DNA from: JBBRLA01 sp038231615
GTDB taxonomy: Bacteria > Myxococcota_A > Polyangia > Palsa-1104 > JAEUJZ01
NCBI GenBank assembly: GCA_038231615.1
Contig: JBBRLA010000497.1
Coordinates: 1-6,603, forward strand
Reading direction: 5' to 3'
DNA: 6,603 nucleotides
This document shows positions 1 through 5,660 of this stretch, piece by piece (position 1 is the first letter of the stretch; every line of letters starts with the position of its first letter). A model generated the notes under the pieces. That model was not told the origin of the DNA, made no database searches, and worked only from the letters and a program-made list of their open reading frames with translations. The translations under genes and the position numbers were made by a program.

Positions 1-1452
1 CTGGGCCAGGCGCCCGGCCCAGGGCGAACGGACGCCGCCGCCGGGGACCTCGGAGGGGCCGCCGAGAAGGACATCCTCGGGCGGGGGGGCGTCTACGGCC
101 AAGGCCAAGGGAAAGACGTCGGCGGGCGAGCGAGCCGTGTAGGCGGGGACCCCCGACCCTTGCTCCCGAAGGACGCCTGCCACGTGGGTGCTGACGAAGA
201 AAGGCGGCCGGGAGACATCGGGGGCGTTGGGCGCCCTTGGTTCCGCCCACGCCGGGGCGAAGGCGACGGGCTCGGGGATGGAGTCCGGCGGGCCGGGCCG
301 CGCGGGAAAATCGTTGGGGGCCCGTTCCTCCCGGGCGGCGGGGACCTCGGCGGTGATCTCGGTGCTCATGCCGCCGACGGCGACCTGGAGCCGGTGGATG
401 CCCACCCGCAGGCCCCCCTCGCCGATGGCCTCGCCATCGACCCGCAGAGCGGCGGACAGGCCCGCGGGTGGCGTGACCCTGGGGCTGGTGCCGGCGGCCA
501 CCGCCACCACCCCAGAGGGGCTGAGCCCGGAAAGCCCCACCACCAGGATGCGCCGGGCCTCGCTGGCCTGGCCCTGGACACCGGTGTCATCCACGGCGAA
601 GGCGCGGGCGGCGAAGCTGCCGATGGGCAAATCGCGGGCCTCGGCGCTGGTCTTGCTTCCATCCGCTTCCAGGCGCAGCGGGGGATGTCCGTCTGCGGGA
701 GAAAATTCGATGACATACCGGGAGGCGCCGAGCACCGATTGCCAGCGCAGCACGATGTACGGGGGCTTCTCGCCGTGCAGGTAGAGTCCGTCGCCGCCAA
801 TCCAGCGAGGTGCAGAAGGCAGGGGACGCGGCGGGGTGGGGGCGCCGCCCTTGATGAGCTGCGCGCTCTGTCCGCTCTTCAATGCCGAGCCGCCCTTGCC
901 CCACAGGTTGGCGTTGCCTTCGTAGACCATCACCGTGGTTGTCATGCCGTCGGCGCGGACCCGGGCGTCGCGGGCCCGCAGGGTGACCCGGCCGGCGCCG
1001 GTGACCAGTTGCACCGAGTGGACGTCCCCACTGGGGCCAGGGCCAGGGACGATCCGCGCCCCGCCCCGGGCCAGGTAGGCATCGACCCCGTTGCTGCCGC
1101 CGATGAGGGCGACGAGGCTGTTGTCGGCCAGTTCCAGCACCATGCCGCTCGAAAGGAGGATCGACACGGCCCCCGCGCGGGTCTCGATCTCGTCGCGCCG
1201 CTCCGCCGGGCCGGGGGCGCTGAGTGGCTCGAAAGTGTCGGTGGGGGATGACGCCTTCTTGATCAAGACCTCGCCGCGCAGGGCCAGCACCTGCAGGGCG
1301 ACGGGCTTGCTCGGGACGGCGCGCGGCGTCACCGCAGGTCGGTCCCGGGCCTCGGAGGTCCGTGAGCCGAAGAGCAGGAACAGGACCGCCAATAGCGCGG
1401 ACCCCCAGCGTGTCAGGCGCAAGGTCTGTCGAAGTAGGCCAGCGCAGATCAT
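1..1452 (-). CDS. Exported FecR-domain protein, 3' end cut off by window edge
   Basis: The minus frame is open from an ATG at 1452 to the left edge (484 codons, no stop), so the C-terminus is missing. Residues 14-36 form a signal peptide: basic start, hydrophobic SALLAVLFLLFG, then a likely signal peptidase I site after TSEA. Residues ~53-202 match the FecR beta-sandwich pattern: LRGEVLIKK, a GAVSILLSSG strand, LELADNSLV, then VMVYEGNANL and a SGQSAQL turn. Residues ~215-303 resemble a fibronectin-type segment (YIVLRWQSVLGASRYVIEF). Residues ~330-370 look like another small beta domain (ALRVDGEAIGEGGL). The rest is Pro-rich and unassigned. There is no N-terminal transmembrane anti-sigma architecture as in classical FecR, so an envelope or surface role is more likely than ferric citrate signalling. 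The start is not certain. An in-frame GTG at 1473 would add seven residues, and neither start has a strong ribosome binding site. The family call is from sequence pattern; the role is inference. Confidence 0.8.
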   Translation of the reverse strand, partial: MICAGLLRQTLRLTRWGSALLAVLFLLFGSRTSEARDRPAVTPRAVPSKPVALQVLALRGEVLIKKASSPTDTFEPLSAPGPAERRDEIETRAGAVSILLSSGMVLELADNSLVALIGGSNGVDAYLARGGARIVPGPGPSGDVHSVQLVTGAGRVTLRARDARVRADGMTTTVMVYEGNANLWGKGGSALKSGQSAQLIKGGAPTPPRPLPSAPRWIGGDGLYLHGEKPPYIVLRWQSVLGASRYVIEFSPADGHPPLRLEADGSKTSAEARDLPIGSFAARAFAVDDTGVQGQASEARRILVVGLSGLSPSGVVAVAAGTSPRVTPPAGLSAALRVDGEAIGEGGLRVGIHRLQVAVGGMSTEITAEVPAAREERAPNDFPARPGPPDSIPEPVAFAPAWAEPRAPNAPDVSRPPFFVSTHVAGVLREQGSGVPAYTARSPADVFPLALAVDAPPPEDVLLGGPSEVPGGGVRSPWAGRLAQ

Positions 1453-1539
1453 GGTAGCGCGAAATCTTACCACATAGACTTGCTCTTGCAGAGCGGAAAT
1501 CTGCGGAATCGCAAGATAAGCGGAAGGCTACCGAGGATG

Positions 1540-1555
1540 CGTCAATTGGTTGACG
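1540..1555. promoter_or_regulatory. Perfect 6-4-6 inverted repeat upstream of the FecR gene
   Basis: CGTCAA, spacer TTGG, TTGACG form a perfect inverted repeat about 90 bases before the FecR-protein start. On the minus strand the right arm supplies a TTGACG -35-like hexamer. The nearest -10-like sequence (TATCTT) is 21 bases away, too far for an ordinary promoter. It may be an operator or a chance palindrome; no terminator U-tract follows on either strand. Confidence 0.3.
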
Positions 1556-1647
1556 ACGCGAGAGACTGGCGATTGGCGTGACGGGCGATACTGTCTGTCT
1601 GCCGGCTGTGCGTGCTGTGCCTATGCTACCGGCTCTGCTACCTGAAA

Positions 1648-2181
1648 TCAGCGACGGAAGGACGACGGCCCTGATGCCTCGATGGTGGCGGCCTTGCGAT
1701 CCTGATTCGTGCCCGCCCCCTGGGGACTGGCCGGGCCGGCGGTGTTTCCCACCTGGGTCGGCAGGCGTCCGCGAGAGGCGCGGGCCTCATCGTTCCGATC
1801 ATCCTTGGCCTTGGCCCGTTCCATGGCGGCGCGCTGGTGCTGTAGCTCCTCGGGAGTCGGCGCCAGCGGCACCGAGATCTTCCTGACCGGCCGCTTGGCG
1901 GGACCTGCCGGTTTGTCGCCACTGGAAGCGGCAGTGGCGCCGACGGGCTTTCCAGGCGTGGGGACCTGGGCTGCATCAGCAGAAAGGGCCGCCGTCCCGG
2001 TCTTGGTCGCCGTCCCGGTCTTGGTCGCCGGGGCTCCCGGGACGGCCTTTTTCGGCTGCCTGTCCGGTGGCTTTTCGCCTGGCTTGTCGCTTTGGAGTCG
2101 CGGTTGCTGGGCCGATGAGACGGCCGGAAAAAGGGCGGGGCTGCATGAAAGGACCAGCACCAGACCGAAGCTTCGTGACAT
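1648..2181 (-). CDS. Exported Pro/Ala/Lys-rich protein of unknown function
   Basis: I do not recognise this 177-residue protein. The start at 2181 is preferred over the in-frame ATG at 2202 because GAGGTG lies five bases before it, and because it gives a clean signal peptide (MSRSFGLVLVLSCSPALFPA, cleavage likely after VSSA). The mature part is low complexity: residues ~25-95 are rich in Pro, Lys, Ala and Thr, including a doubled TKTGTA from an 18-bp DNA duplication. A charged, probably helical patch follows (~102-130, VPLAPTPEELQHQRAAMERA), and the tail ends SSFRR. A Cys in the signal peptide does not form a good lipobox (VLSC), so a periplasmic or secreted soluble protein is more likely than a lipoprotein. 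It sits 110 bases downstream of the sigma factor and upstream of the FecR gene, all on the minus strand. Overlapping open frames on both strands lack a signal peptide and ribosome binding site. The composition could suit a periplasm-spanning linker, but this is inference. Confidence 0.65.
   Translation of the reverse strand: MSRSFGLVLVLSCSPALFPAVSSAQQPRLQSDKPGEKPPDRQPKKAVPGAPATKTGTATKTGTAALSADAAQVPTPGKPVGATAASSGDKPAGPAKRPVRKISVPLAPTPEELQHQRAAMERAKAKDDRNDEARASRGRLPTQVGNTAGPASPQGAGTNQDRKAATIEASGPSSFRR
1991..2030. repeat. 18-bp exact tandem duplication inside the exported protein gene
   Basis: The 18-base unit at 1991-2008 is repeated exactly at 2009-2026, with four bases of a third copy. It is a multiple of three and encodes TKTGTA twice on the minus strand, so it leaves the frame intact. 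It looks like recent slippage expansion in a low-complexity linker. Confidence 0.9.
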
Positions 2182-2186
2182 GACAT

Positions 2187-2192
2187 CACCTC
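2187..2192 (-). promoter_or_regulatory. Ribosome binding site deciding the 2181 start
   Basis: On the minus strand GAGGTG is followed by ATGTC and then the ATG at 2181. The five-base spacing to the downstream ATG is good. The upstream ATG at 2202 has no comparable sequence, so 2181 is the supported start. Confidence 0.65.
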
Positions 2193-2204
2193 GTTGCTGC
2201 ATGT

Positions 2205-2234
2205 TCTATACACCGCCTGGCTTGGCCGCTCCAA
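2205..2234 (-). promoter_or_regulatory. Candidate sigma-70-type promoter for the exported protein gene
   Basis: On the minus strand TTGGAG (2229-2234) and TATAGA (2205-2210) are separated by 18 bases. Transcription would start near 2198, a few bases before the ribosome binding site. The hexamers match consensus at 3 of 6 and 4 of 6 positions, so support is moderate. The -35 element lies in a pair of 10-bp direct repeats, which could form a regulator site. Confidence 0.35.
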
Positions 2235-2250
2235 GCAAGCCCAAGCAAGC
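2231..2250. repeat. 10-bp exact tandem repeat in the intergenic region
   Basis: CCAAGCAAGC occurs twice without a gap, and a partial unit follows. GCTTGG at 2220-2225 can also pair with CCAAGC at 2231-2236 across a five-base loop. The unit overlaps the candidate -35 region of the downstream minus-strand gene. Confidence 0.75.
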
Positions 2251-2291
2251 CCCGAGGAAAGCCGAAGGAATAGGGGAACTGGGGGCTGACG

Positions 2292-3014
2292 CTATTCAGC
2301 CAGAAAGCTATCGCGCAGGAGCTGCACCGCCTGAATGTGGAGCTGGCACACCCGTGACTCGGTGACACCGAGGATCTCGCCGATCTCCTTGAGGTTCATG
2401 TCCTTGAAGTAGAGGAGCGAAATGATTCGTTGCAGCCGCTCGGGCAGGCGATCGACGGCGTCCATGAGCAGGGTCTTCAACTCGGCGCGGTTGCCATCTG
2501 CAAGCTGGCTGGTGCCCTGATGCTCCAGCAGGTCCGTCGAGGTGACCTGCTCGCCGATGGGCTTCGACCGCTGCGCCGCGGCCCGCGTGGTCAGCTCGTA
2601 GTATTGCTCGAGGTCGCAGCCCACGGCCTGCGCCAGTTCCTCCGGCTCCGGCTCACGGCCGAGCTGCCGGATGAGGTCCTGCCGCGCCTTCTTGATCGCC
2701 TCGAAGGAGGTCCGCTGCTCCCGGGACAGATAATCTGACTCCCGCAGCGTGTCCAGGATCGCCCCCTTGATGCGAAACTCGGCGAACGAGTTGAACGAAT
2801 CGGATTTGCTCGGATCGTAGCGGTTGATCGACTCCATGAGCCCCACCATCCCCGCGGCGATGATGTCGTCGAGCGCCAGATAGGTCGGCAAGCGTCGGGT
2901 CAGGCGTCGGGCGATGTGTCGGATGAAGGGATAGTGCTGGACGGTGGCCTGCTGCCGATCGATGGACCAGGGGACCGGCGGTGTGGGCGTGGGCTTGGGC
3001 GCTAGGGACTTCAT
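2292..3014 (-). CDS. fliA: FliA/WhiG-type (sigma-28 family) alternative RNA polymerase sigma factor
   Basis: This sigma factor directs core RNA polymerase to a dedicated promoter class, typically late flagellar or motility genes in the FliA group. Its length is 240 residues, matching FliA (about 240). Region 2 spans ~24-95: the core-binding part includes YLALDDIIAAGMVGLMESI, followed by the -10 recognition and melting segment FNSFAEFRIKGAILDTLRES. Region 3 is ~100-140 (REPEPEELAQAVG). Region 4 is ~185-236, with helix-turn-helix NLKEIGEILGVTESRVCQLH, very close to the FliA C-terminus (ESRVSQLHSQA in E. coli). The start at 3014 is chosen because homology begins just after it, GGAG lies nine bases upstream, and the length fits. 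The frame stays open upstream to 3395 but that part is low quality. No flagellar, anti-sigma FlgM or chemotaxis gene is visible nearby, so its regulon is unknown. Family assignment is strong; the flagellar role is inference. Confidence 0.93.
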   Translation of the reverse strand: MKSLAPKPTPTPPVPWSIDRQQATVQHYPFIRHIARRLTRRLPTYLALDDIIAAGMVGLMESINRYDPSKSDSFNSFAEFRIKGAILDTLRESDYLSREQRTSFEAIKKARQDLIRQLGREPEPEELAQAVGCDLEQYYELTTRAAAQRSKPIGEQVTSTDLLEHQGTSQLADGNRAELKTLLMDAVDRLPERLQRIISLLYFKDMNLKEIGEILGVTESRVCQLHIQAVQLLRDSFLAE

Positions 3015-3218
3015 GCTCGGGTGCTCCGGTAAAGGATGCGATCGCCGGTGACCCGTGCCCGCGGATGCCCCGGGGGCCTCAAGGAGCATCGGCGATGCTG
3101 GCTGCTCTCCTCTTCCTAATCGCCGATTCGTTTGAAATCTTAAGGTCGAAAGCTCACTTTTCGCATCTCCGTCAAAATTGCGGTCACCAAGGCAGTTTTT
3201 CCGGCGCGTCGTTCGATC

Positions 3219-3254
3219 GTGTTTCAGGGCGTTTTTCAGGGCGTTTTTCAGGGC
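3219..3254. repeat. Three-copy 12-bp tandem repeat
   Basis: GTTTTTCAGGGC occurs exactly at 3231-3242 and 3243-3254. A first copy with one mismatch (GTGTTTCAGGGC) lies at 3219-3230. The array is about 140 bases before the small repeat-protein gene and about 205 bases before the sigma gene on the other strand. It could be an iterated regulator site or slippage product. Confidence 0.85.
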
Positions 3255-3342
3255 ATGCGAGTTTGATGCTCGAACCAGAGGAATTGGGTACATCATAGAG
3301 CGTGGAGGTTGCCCGACAGCTTCATGCAGGCCCAACCCAGAC

Positions 3343-3386
3343 CAAACACGGGTCAAACACAGGCCAGACACAGGACCCACCAGGAG
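3343..3386. repeat. 11-bp degenerate tandem repeat running into the ribosome binding site
   Basis: Consecutive 11-base units read CAAACACGGGT, CAAACACAGGC, CAGACACAGGA and, more degenerate, CCCACCAGGAG. The last unit contains the ribosome binding site of the gene starting at 3394. The period is close to one DNA helical turn. The array lies in the probable 5' leader, so it could act at the DNA or the RNA level. Confidence 0.65.
3383..3386 (+). promoter_or_regulatory. Ribosome binding site of the four-repeat protein
   Basis: GGAG is followed by a seven-base spacer and the ATG at 3394. It fixes the start there rather than at the upstream ATG codons of the same open frame, and the resulting protein begins exactly with the first 23-residue repeat. 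Confidence 0.75.
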
Positions 3387-3393
3387 AAGCCAC

Positions 3394-3690
3394 ATGTCTT
3401 ACCTGTATCCCACGCACTACAACAAGAACTACGGCTACGGCCACGCAGTCTACGAGATCCGCGGCAGCCATATCTATCCAACGATTCACAACGAAGACGA
3501 GAACCACAGCCTGCCTTACTGGCGCCTCCAGGGTACGCAGATCTACCCCACGGTACACAACAAGGACGCGACCTTCGGGATCCCCAGGTGGGAGATTCGC
3601 GGACTCAAGGTATACGCGACCGTGTTCAGCAAAGATGATACTTTCGGGGTGCCAATCTTCGAACTGCGCGATCACGACGAAGACAAGTGA
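3394..3690 (+). CDS. 98-residue protein made of four 23-residue repeats (possible beta-flower-like fold)
   Basis: Function is unknown. After the initiator Met the protein is four gapless 23-residue units: residues 2-24, 25-47, 48-70 and 71-93, then the acidic tail HDEDK. The shared pattern is xxIYPTxHNxDxxxGxPxWEIRG. Units 2 and 3 are most alike (SHIYPTIHN, TQIYPTVHN), and units 1 and 3 both end in EIRG. The alternation of hydrophobic and aromatic residues suggests two short beta strands per repeat, closing into a four-fold symmetric domain. This recalls the described 4-fold beta-flower proteins, a resemblance from pattern only. There is no signal peptide, membrane segment or cysteine, so it is probably cytoplasmic. 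It is Tyr-, His- and Asn-rich, and no catalytic motif is obvious. Codon use is normal for the window and the ribosome binding site is strong, so it is a real gene. It is transcribed divergently from the sigma factor, which may or may not control it. Confidence 0.88.
   Translation: MSYLYPTHYNKNYGYGHAVYEIRGSHIYPTIHNEDENHSLPYWRLQGTQIYPTVHNKDATFGIPRWEIRGLKVYATVFSKDDTFGVPIFELRDHDEDK
3397..3672 (+). repeat. Four in-frame 69-bp coding repeat units
   Basis: The units are 3397-3465, 3466-3534, 3535-3603 and 3604-3672, each encoding 23 residues. They are clearly related in protein but divergent in DNA. This indicates old internal duplication held by selection on the fold rather than recent slippage. 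Confidence 0.85.
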
Positions 3691-3692
3691 CC

Positions 3693-3707
3693 GGCCGGGC
3701 GCCGGCC
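3693..3707 (+). terminator. GC-rich hairpin after the four-repeat protein gene
   Basis: GGCCGG, loop GCG, CCGGCC form a perfect six-pair stem starting three bases after the stop codon. There is no T-run behind it, so it would be an atypical intrinsic terminator or an mRNA 3'-end stabiliser. Confidence 0.4.
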
Positions 3708-3844
3708 TACCCCCGCGAGATCTGCTTGCCGGTCGAGTCGGCCCCGCGTAGCGAAGCAGCGCCTTCACGATGACGACAATCCCAGTCCCGGGTCACCCCG
3801 TGGCAAGCGAACCGCCCCCGCGGCGCGGAAATCCCTGAAATCAG

Positions 3845-3874
3845 TTGACACGACCCTGCCCTCCAACCTCAAGT
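3845..3874 (+). promoter_or_regulatory. Candidate promoter of the leader ORF and DHCR24-like gene
   Basis: A perfect TTGACA (3845-3850) is followed after 18 bases by TCAAGT (3869-3874), which matches the -10 consensus at only three of six positions. Transcription from here would begin almost at the leader ORF's ribosome binding site, giving a very short 5' end. The -35 match is strong; the whole element is uncertain. Confidence 0.3.
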
Positions 3875-3891
3875 ACCCACGAGAGGTTTTC

Positions 3892-4020
3892 ATGTCCCTG
3901 CCACCCGGATCGGATCTTCCCACCGCCGCGCACAGAATGCACGACCCGCTCTTGCATGAACCGGAATCGCGCGCCCACCAACCCATGATCACCCCAACCC
4001 TCGCCTCGGGTGCCTCATGA
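3892..4020 (+). CDS. Candidate 42-residue leader peptide coupled to the DHCR24-like gene
   Basis: An ATG at 3892 has GAGG (in GAGAGG) five bases upstream. It opens a frame that stops at 4018-4020, so its stop overlaps the next start as ATGA (4017-4020). This is the classic arrangement for translational coupling, and it matters because the DHCR24-like ATG has no ribosome binding site of its own. The peptide (starting MSLPPGSDLPTAAHRMHDP) is Pro- and His-rich, with no signal peptide, membrane segment or recognisable motif. About 71% of its codons end in G or C, lower than in neighbouring genes, which weakens the case that the peptide sequence itself is selected. It may serve only to deliver ribosomes to the next start. 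Seen: ribosome binding site and overlap. Inferred: coupling. Confidence 0.4.
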   Translation: MSLPPGSDLPTAAHRMHDPLLHEPESRAHQPMITPTLASGAS

Positions 4021-5603
4021 AGAAGTGGCTCCTCGACTGGCTCACCCGCTACCGCGCCCTGGTCCTGTGCGGGGTCGGCCTCCCGGCCGGCATGATCTTT
4101 GACCTGTACCTGCGCCTGCGCAGCGCCTTTTTCCAGATCTTCATGTCCGCTCCCGCCGAACACGATCGCCGGGTCGCCCAGGTGCAGCAGCAGGTCCTTC
4201 GCCGGGCCGCGCAGCCCGCGGCGGATCGCCTGCCGATGTGCACCGATCGCAAGACCTGGATGAACCTGAGCACCCGCTTCGAACCCAAGGACCGCTGGCA
4301 CCGCGTACGCATGGGCGATCTGCGGGACATCCTGTCCCTGGACGTCGAGCGGCGTACGGTGCGCATCGAGCCCTTCGTGACCGTCGGACAGATCACCCGC
4401 TACCTGATCCCCCGCGGGTACATGCTGGCGGTGACCCTGGAGATCGAGGAGGCCACGGTGGGCGGCCTGGCGATGGCCGTGGGCATGACCACCCACTCCC
4501 ACAAGGTCGGCCTCTTGCAAGAGACCGTGGTCGCCTACGAGGTCGTGTTGGCCGACGGCACCCTTTTGCGCGCCACCGAGACCGATCACGTGGACCTGTT
4601 CCGCGCCCTCCCCTGGTCTCACGGTACCCTGGGGCTTTTGGTGGGGCTTGAACTGCGGGTGATCCCGGTCCAGCCCTACGTACACCTCACCTATACCCCG
4701 GTCCATTCGCAGAAGGAATACTGCGAGCGCCTGCACGCCCTGTCCACCGCACCCGACGCCCCGGACTTCATCGAGGCGATCCTCTTTGCCCGCGACCGGG
4801 GGGTCATCGTCTCCGGCGAGTTCGCCGACGTGACCACCCTGGAACAGGCGGCTCGGGTCAATCGCCTGGGCCTGTGGTTCAAGCCGTGGTTTTACCAGCA
4901 CGTCGCCGGCTACCTGGAGACGGGTGGGGAAGAATACGTCCCGTTGCGCGACTACCTGATGCGCCACAACCGCAGCATCTTCTGGGTGGTCGAAGACATG
5001 ATCCCCTTCGGCAACCACCCGCTCTTCCGGGCCCTGCTGGGCTGGATGATGCCGCCGAAGATCGCTTTCCTCAAGTTCTCCACCACCCCGGCCGTGCGCA
5101 AGATGACCTTCACCTTGCAGGTCTTCCAGGACATCGTGCTGCCCATGAGCGCCATGTCCAGGGCCATCGACCTCAGCGACGAACTTTTTGCCATCTACCC
5201 GATCCTCATGTACCCCTGCCGCATCCGCGACCACGGGACGCTGCAAGGCCAGCTCCGCGCGCCCCGAACGGAGGACCGCATCCCCAGCACCGATTCGGCC
5301 ATGTTCTTCGACCTGGGGGTATACGGCGTTCCCGCGCCCATCAAGCAGGGCCGCCGGTTCAAGACCGTGCACGCCATGCGCAAGATGGAAGAATTTACCC
5401 GCGAGGTCGGCGGCTATCCCTTCCTGTATGCCGACACGTTCATGACCCGCGCGGAGTTCCGGCTCATGTTCGACCTGGATCTTTACGACGCGGTCCGCAA
5501 AAAGTATGGGGCAGACCAGGCCTTCCCCGACCTTTACGACAAGATCCAGCCCGAGGTGGATGTATTCGCGGTGTTCGACGAAGAAAAGACATGGGTTGAC
5601 TGA
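4017..5603 (+). CDS. DHCR24: DHCR24-like Delta(24)-sterol reductase, FAD-dependent
   Basis: This is a 528-residue homologue of eukaryotic DHCR24/DWARF1 (human 516), alignable over nearly its full length. The family uses FAD and NADPH to reduce the C24-C25 double bond of the sterol side chain. The N-terminus has a hydrophobic, probably membrane-associated segment (~14-32), as in DHCR24. The FAD-binding PCMH-type domain is about 70-217, with VRIEPFVTVGQIT, the flavin-binding TVGGLAMAVGMTTHSHKVGL at 148-167, YEVVLADG and PWSHGTLGLLVG. The C-terminal part keeps family blocks: FKPWFYQHVAGYL, YVPLRDYLMRHNRSIFW, DMIPFGNHPLFR, GWMMPPKI, LYADTFMTRAEF and FPDLYDKI. I see no disruption. The start is supported by homology and by overlap with the leader ORF stop; it has no ribosome binding site itself. 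No other sterol gene (squalene epoxidase, oxidosqualene cyclase) is in the window, so the substrate is unproven. A related polyprenoid side-chain reduction is possible. Family call strong, substrate inferred. Confidence 0.93.
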   Translation: MKKWLLDWLTRYRALVLCGVGLPAGMIFDLYLRLRSAFFQIFMSAPAEHDRRVAQVQQQVLRRAAQPAADRLPMCTDRKTWMNLSTRFEPKDRWHRVRMGDLRDILSLDVERRTVRIEPFVTVGQITRYLIPRGYMLAVTLEIEEATVGGLAMAVGMTTHSHKVGLLQETVVAYEVVLADGTLLRATETDHVDLFRALPWSHGTLGLLVGLELRVIPVQPYVHLTYTPVHSQKEYCERLHALSTAPDAPDFIEAILFARDRGVIVSGEFADVTTLEQAARVNRLGLWFKPWFYQHVAGYLETGGEEYVPLRDYLMRHNRSIFWVVEDMIPFGNHPLFRALLGWMMPPKIAFLKFSTTPAVRKMTFTLQVFQDIVLPMSAMSRAIDLSDELFAIYPILMYPCRIRDHGTLQGQLRAPRTEDRIPSTDSAMFFDLGVYGVPAPIKQGRRFKTVHAMRKMEEFTREVGGYPFLYADTFMTRAEFRLMFDLDLYDAVRKKYGADQAFPDLYDKIQPEVDVFAVFDEEKTWVD

Positions 5604-5608
5604 ACCGG

Positions 5609-5641
5609 CCCGCATCGCCATCCACCGGCAGCCGATGCGGG
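5609..5641 (+). terminator. Nine-pair hairpin after the DHCR24-like gene
   Basis: CCCGCATCG (5609-5617) and CGATGCGGG (5633-5641) pair perfectly across a 15-base loop, beginning five bases after the stop codon. No T-run follows. It is probably a terminator of the GC-rich type or an mRNA-stabilising 3' structure. Confidence 0.5.
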
Positions 5642-5660
5642 AACATTGTGCACGCTGTCC

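Larger units (their letters stand above)
3015..3393. other. Divergent intergenic region, repeat-rich
   Basis: This stretch separates the minus-strand sigma gene from the plus-strand repeat protein and should hold both promoters. It contains a relatively AT-rich patch (about 3115-3200), a 12-bp tandem repeat (3219-3254) and an 11-bp degenerate tandem repeat (3343-3386). A minus-strand TTGACG lies at 3170-3175, without a convincing -10 at normal spacing. I found no sigma-28 promoter (TAAA-N15-GCCGATAA) on either strand. The open frames crossing it look like low-complexity by-products of the repeats. Confidence 0.6.
3691..4016. other. Intergenic region before the DHCR24-like gene
   Basis: This stretch holds a GC-rich hairpin just after the repeat-protein stop (3693-3707), a TTGACA box (3845-3850) and a candidate 42-codon leader ORF (3892-4020) that overlaps the next gene's start. 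I see nothing convincing between about 3710 and 3840. Confidence 0.55.

Noticed and set aside
160..1251. 363-codon plus-strand frame opposite the FecR gene
   Set aside because: It is antisense to a frame with a signal peptide and FecR pattern. The product is Gly/Ala/Arg-rich low complexity with no ribosome binding site.
1638..2365. Alternative minus (1638-2234) and plus (1709-2365) frames over the exported protein gene
   Set aside because: They lack a signal peptide and a ribosome binding site, and their composition (Arg/Pro runs) is that of out-of-frame GC-rich DNA. The frame starting at 2181 has both signals.
3119..3129. Possible sigma-28 -10 box (GCCGATTC) in the divergent region
   Set aside because: There is no TAAA at the required 15-base distance on the same strand.
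3219..3386. CRISPR-like array in the divergent region
   Set aside because: Units are only 11-12 bases and directly adjacent with no spacers, so they are simple tandem repeats.
3178..3393. N-terminal extension of the four-repeat protein
   Set aside because: The added residues come from the 12-bp and 11-bp DNA repeats. The ribosome binding site and the repeat register both place the start at 3394.
3015..3395. N-terminal extension of the sigma factor up to 3395
   Set aside because: The frame is open but the added 127 residues show no sigma homology and cross the tandem repeats. The 240-residue form matches FliA length and has a ribosome binding site.
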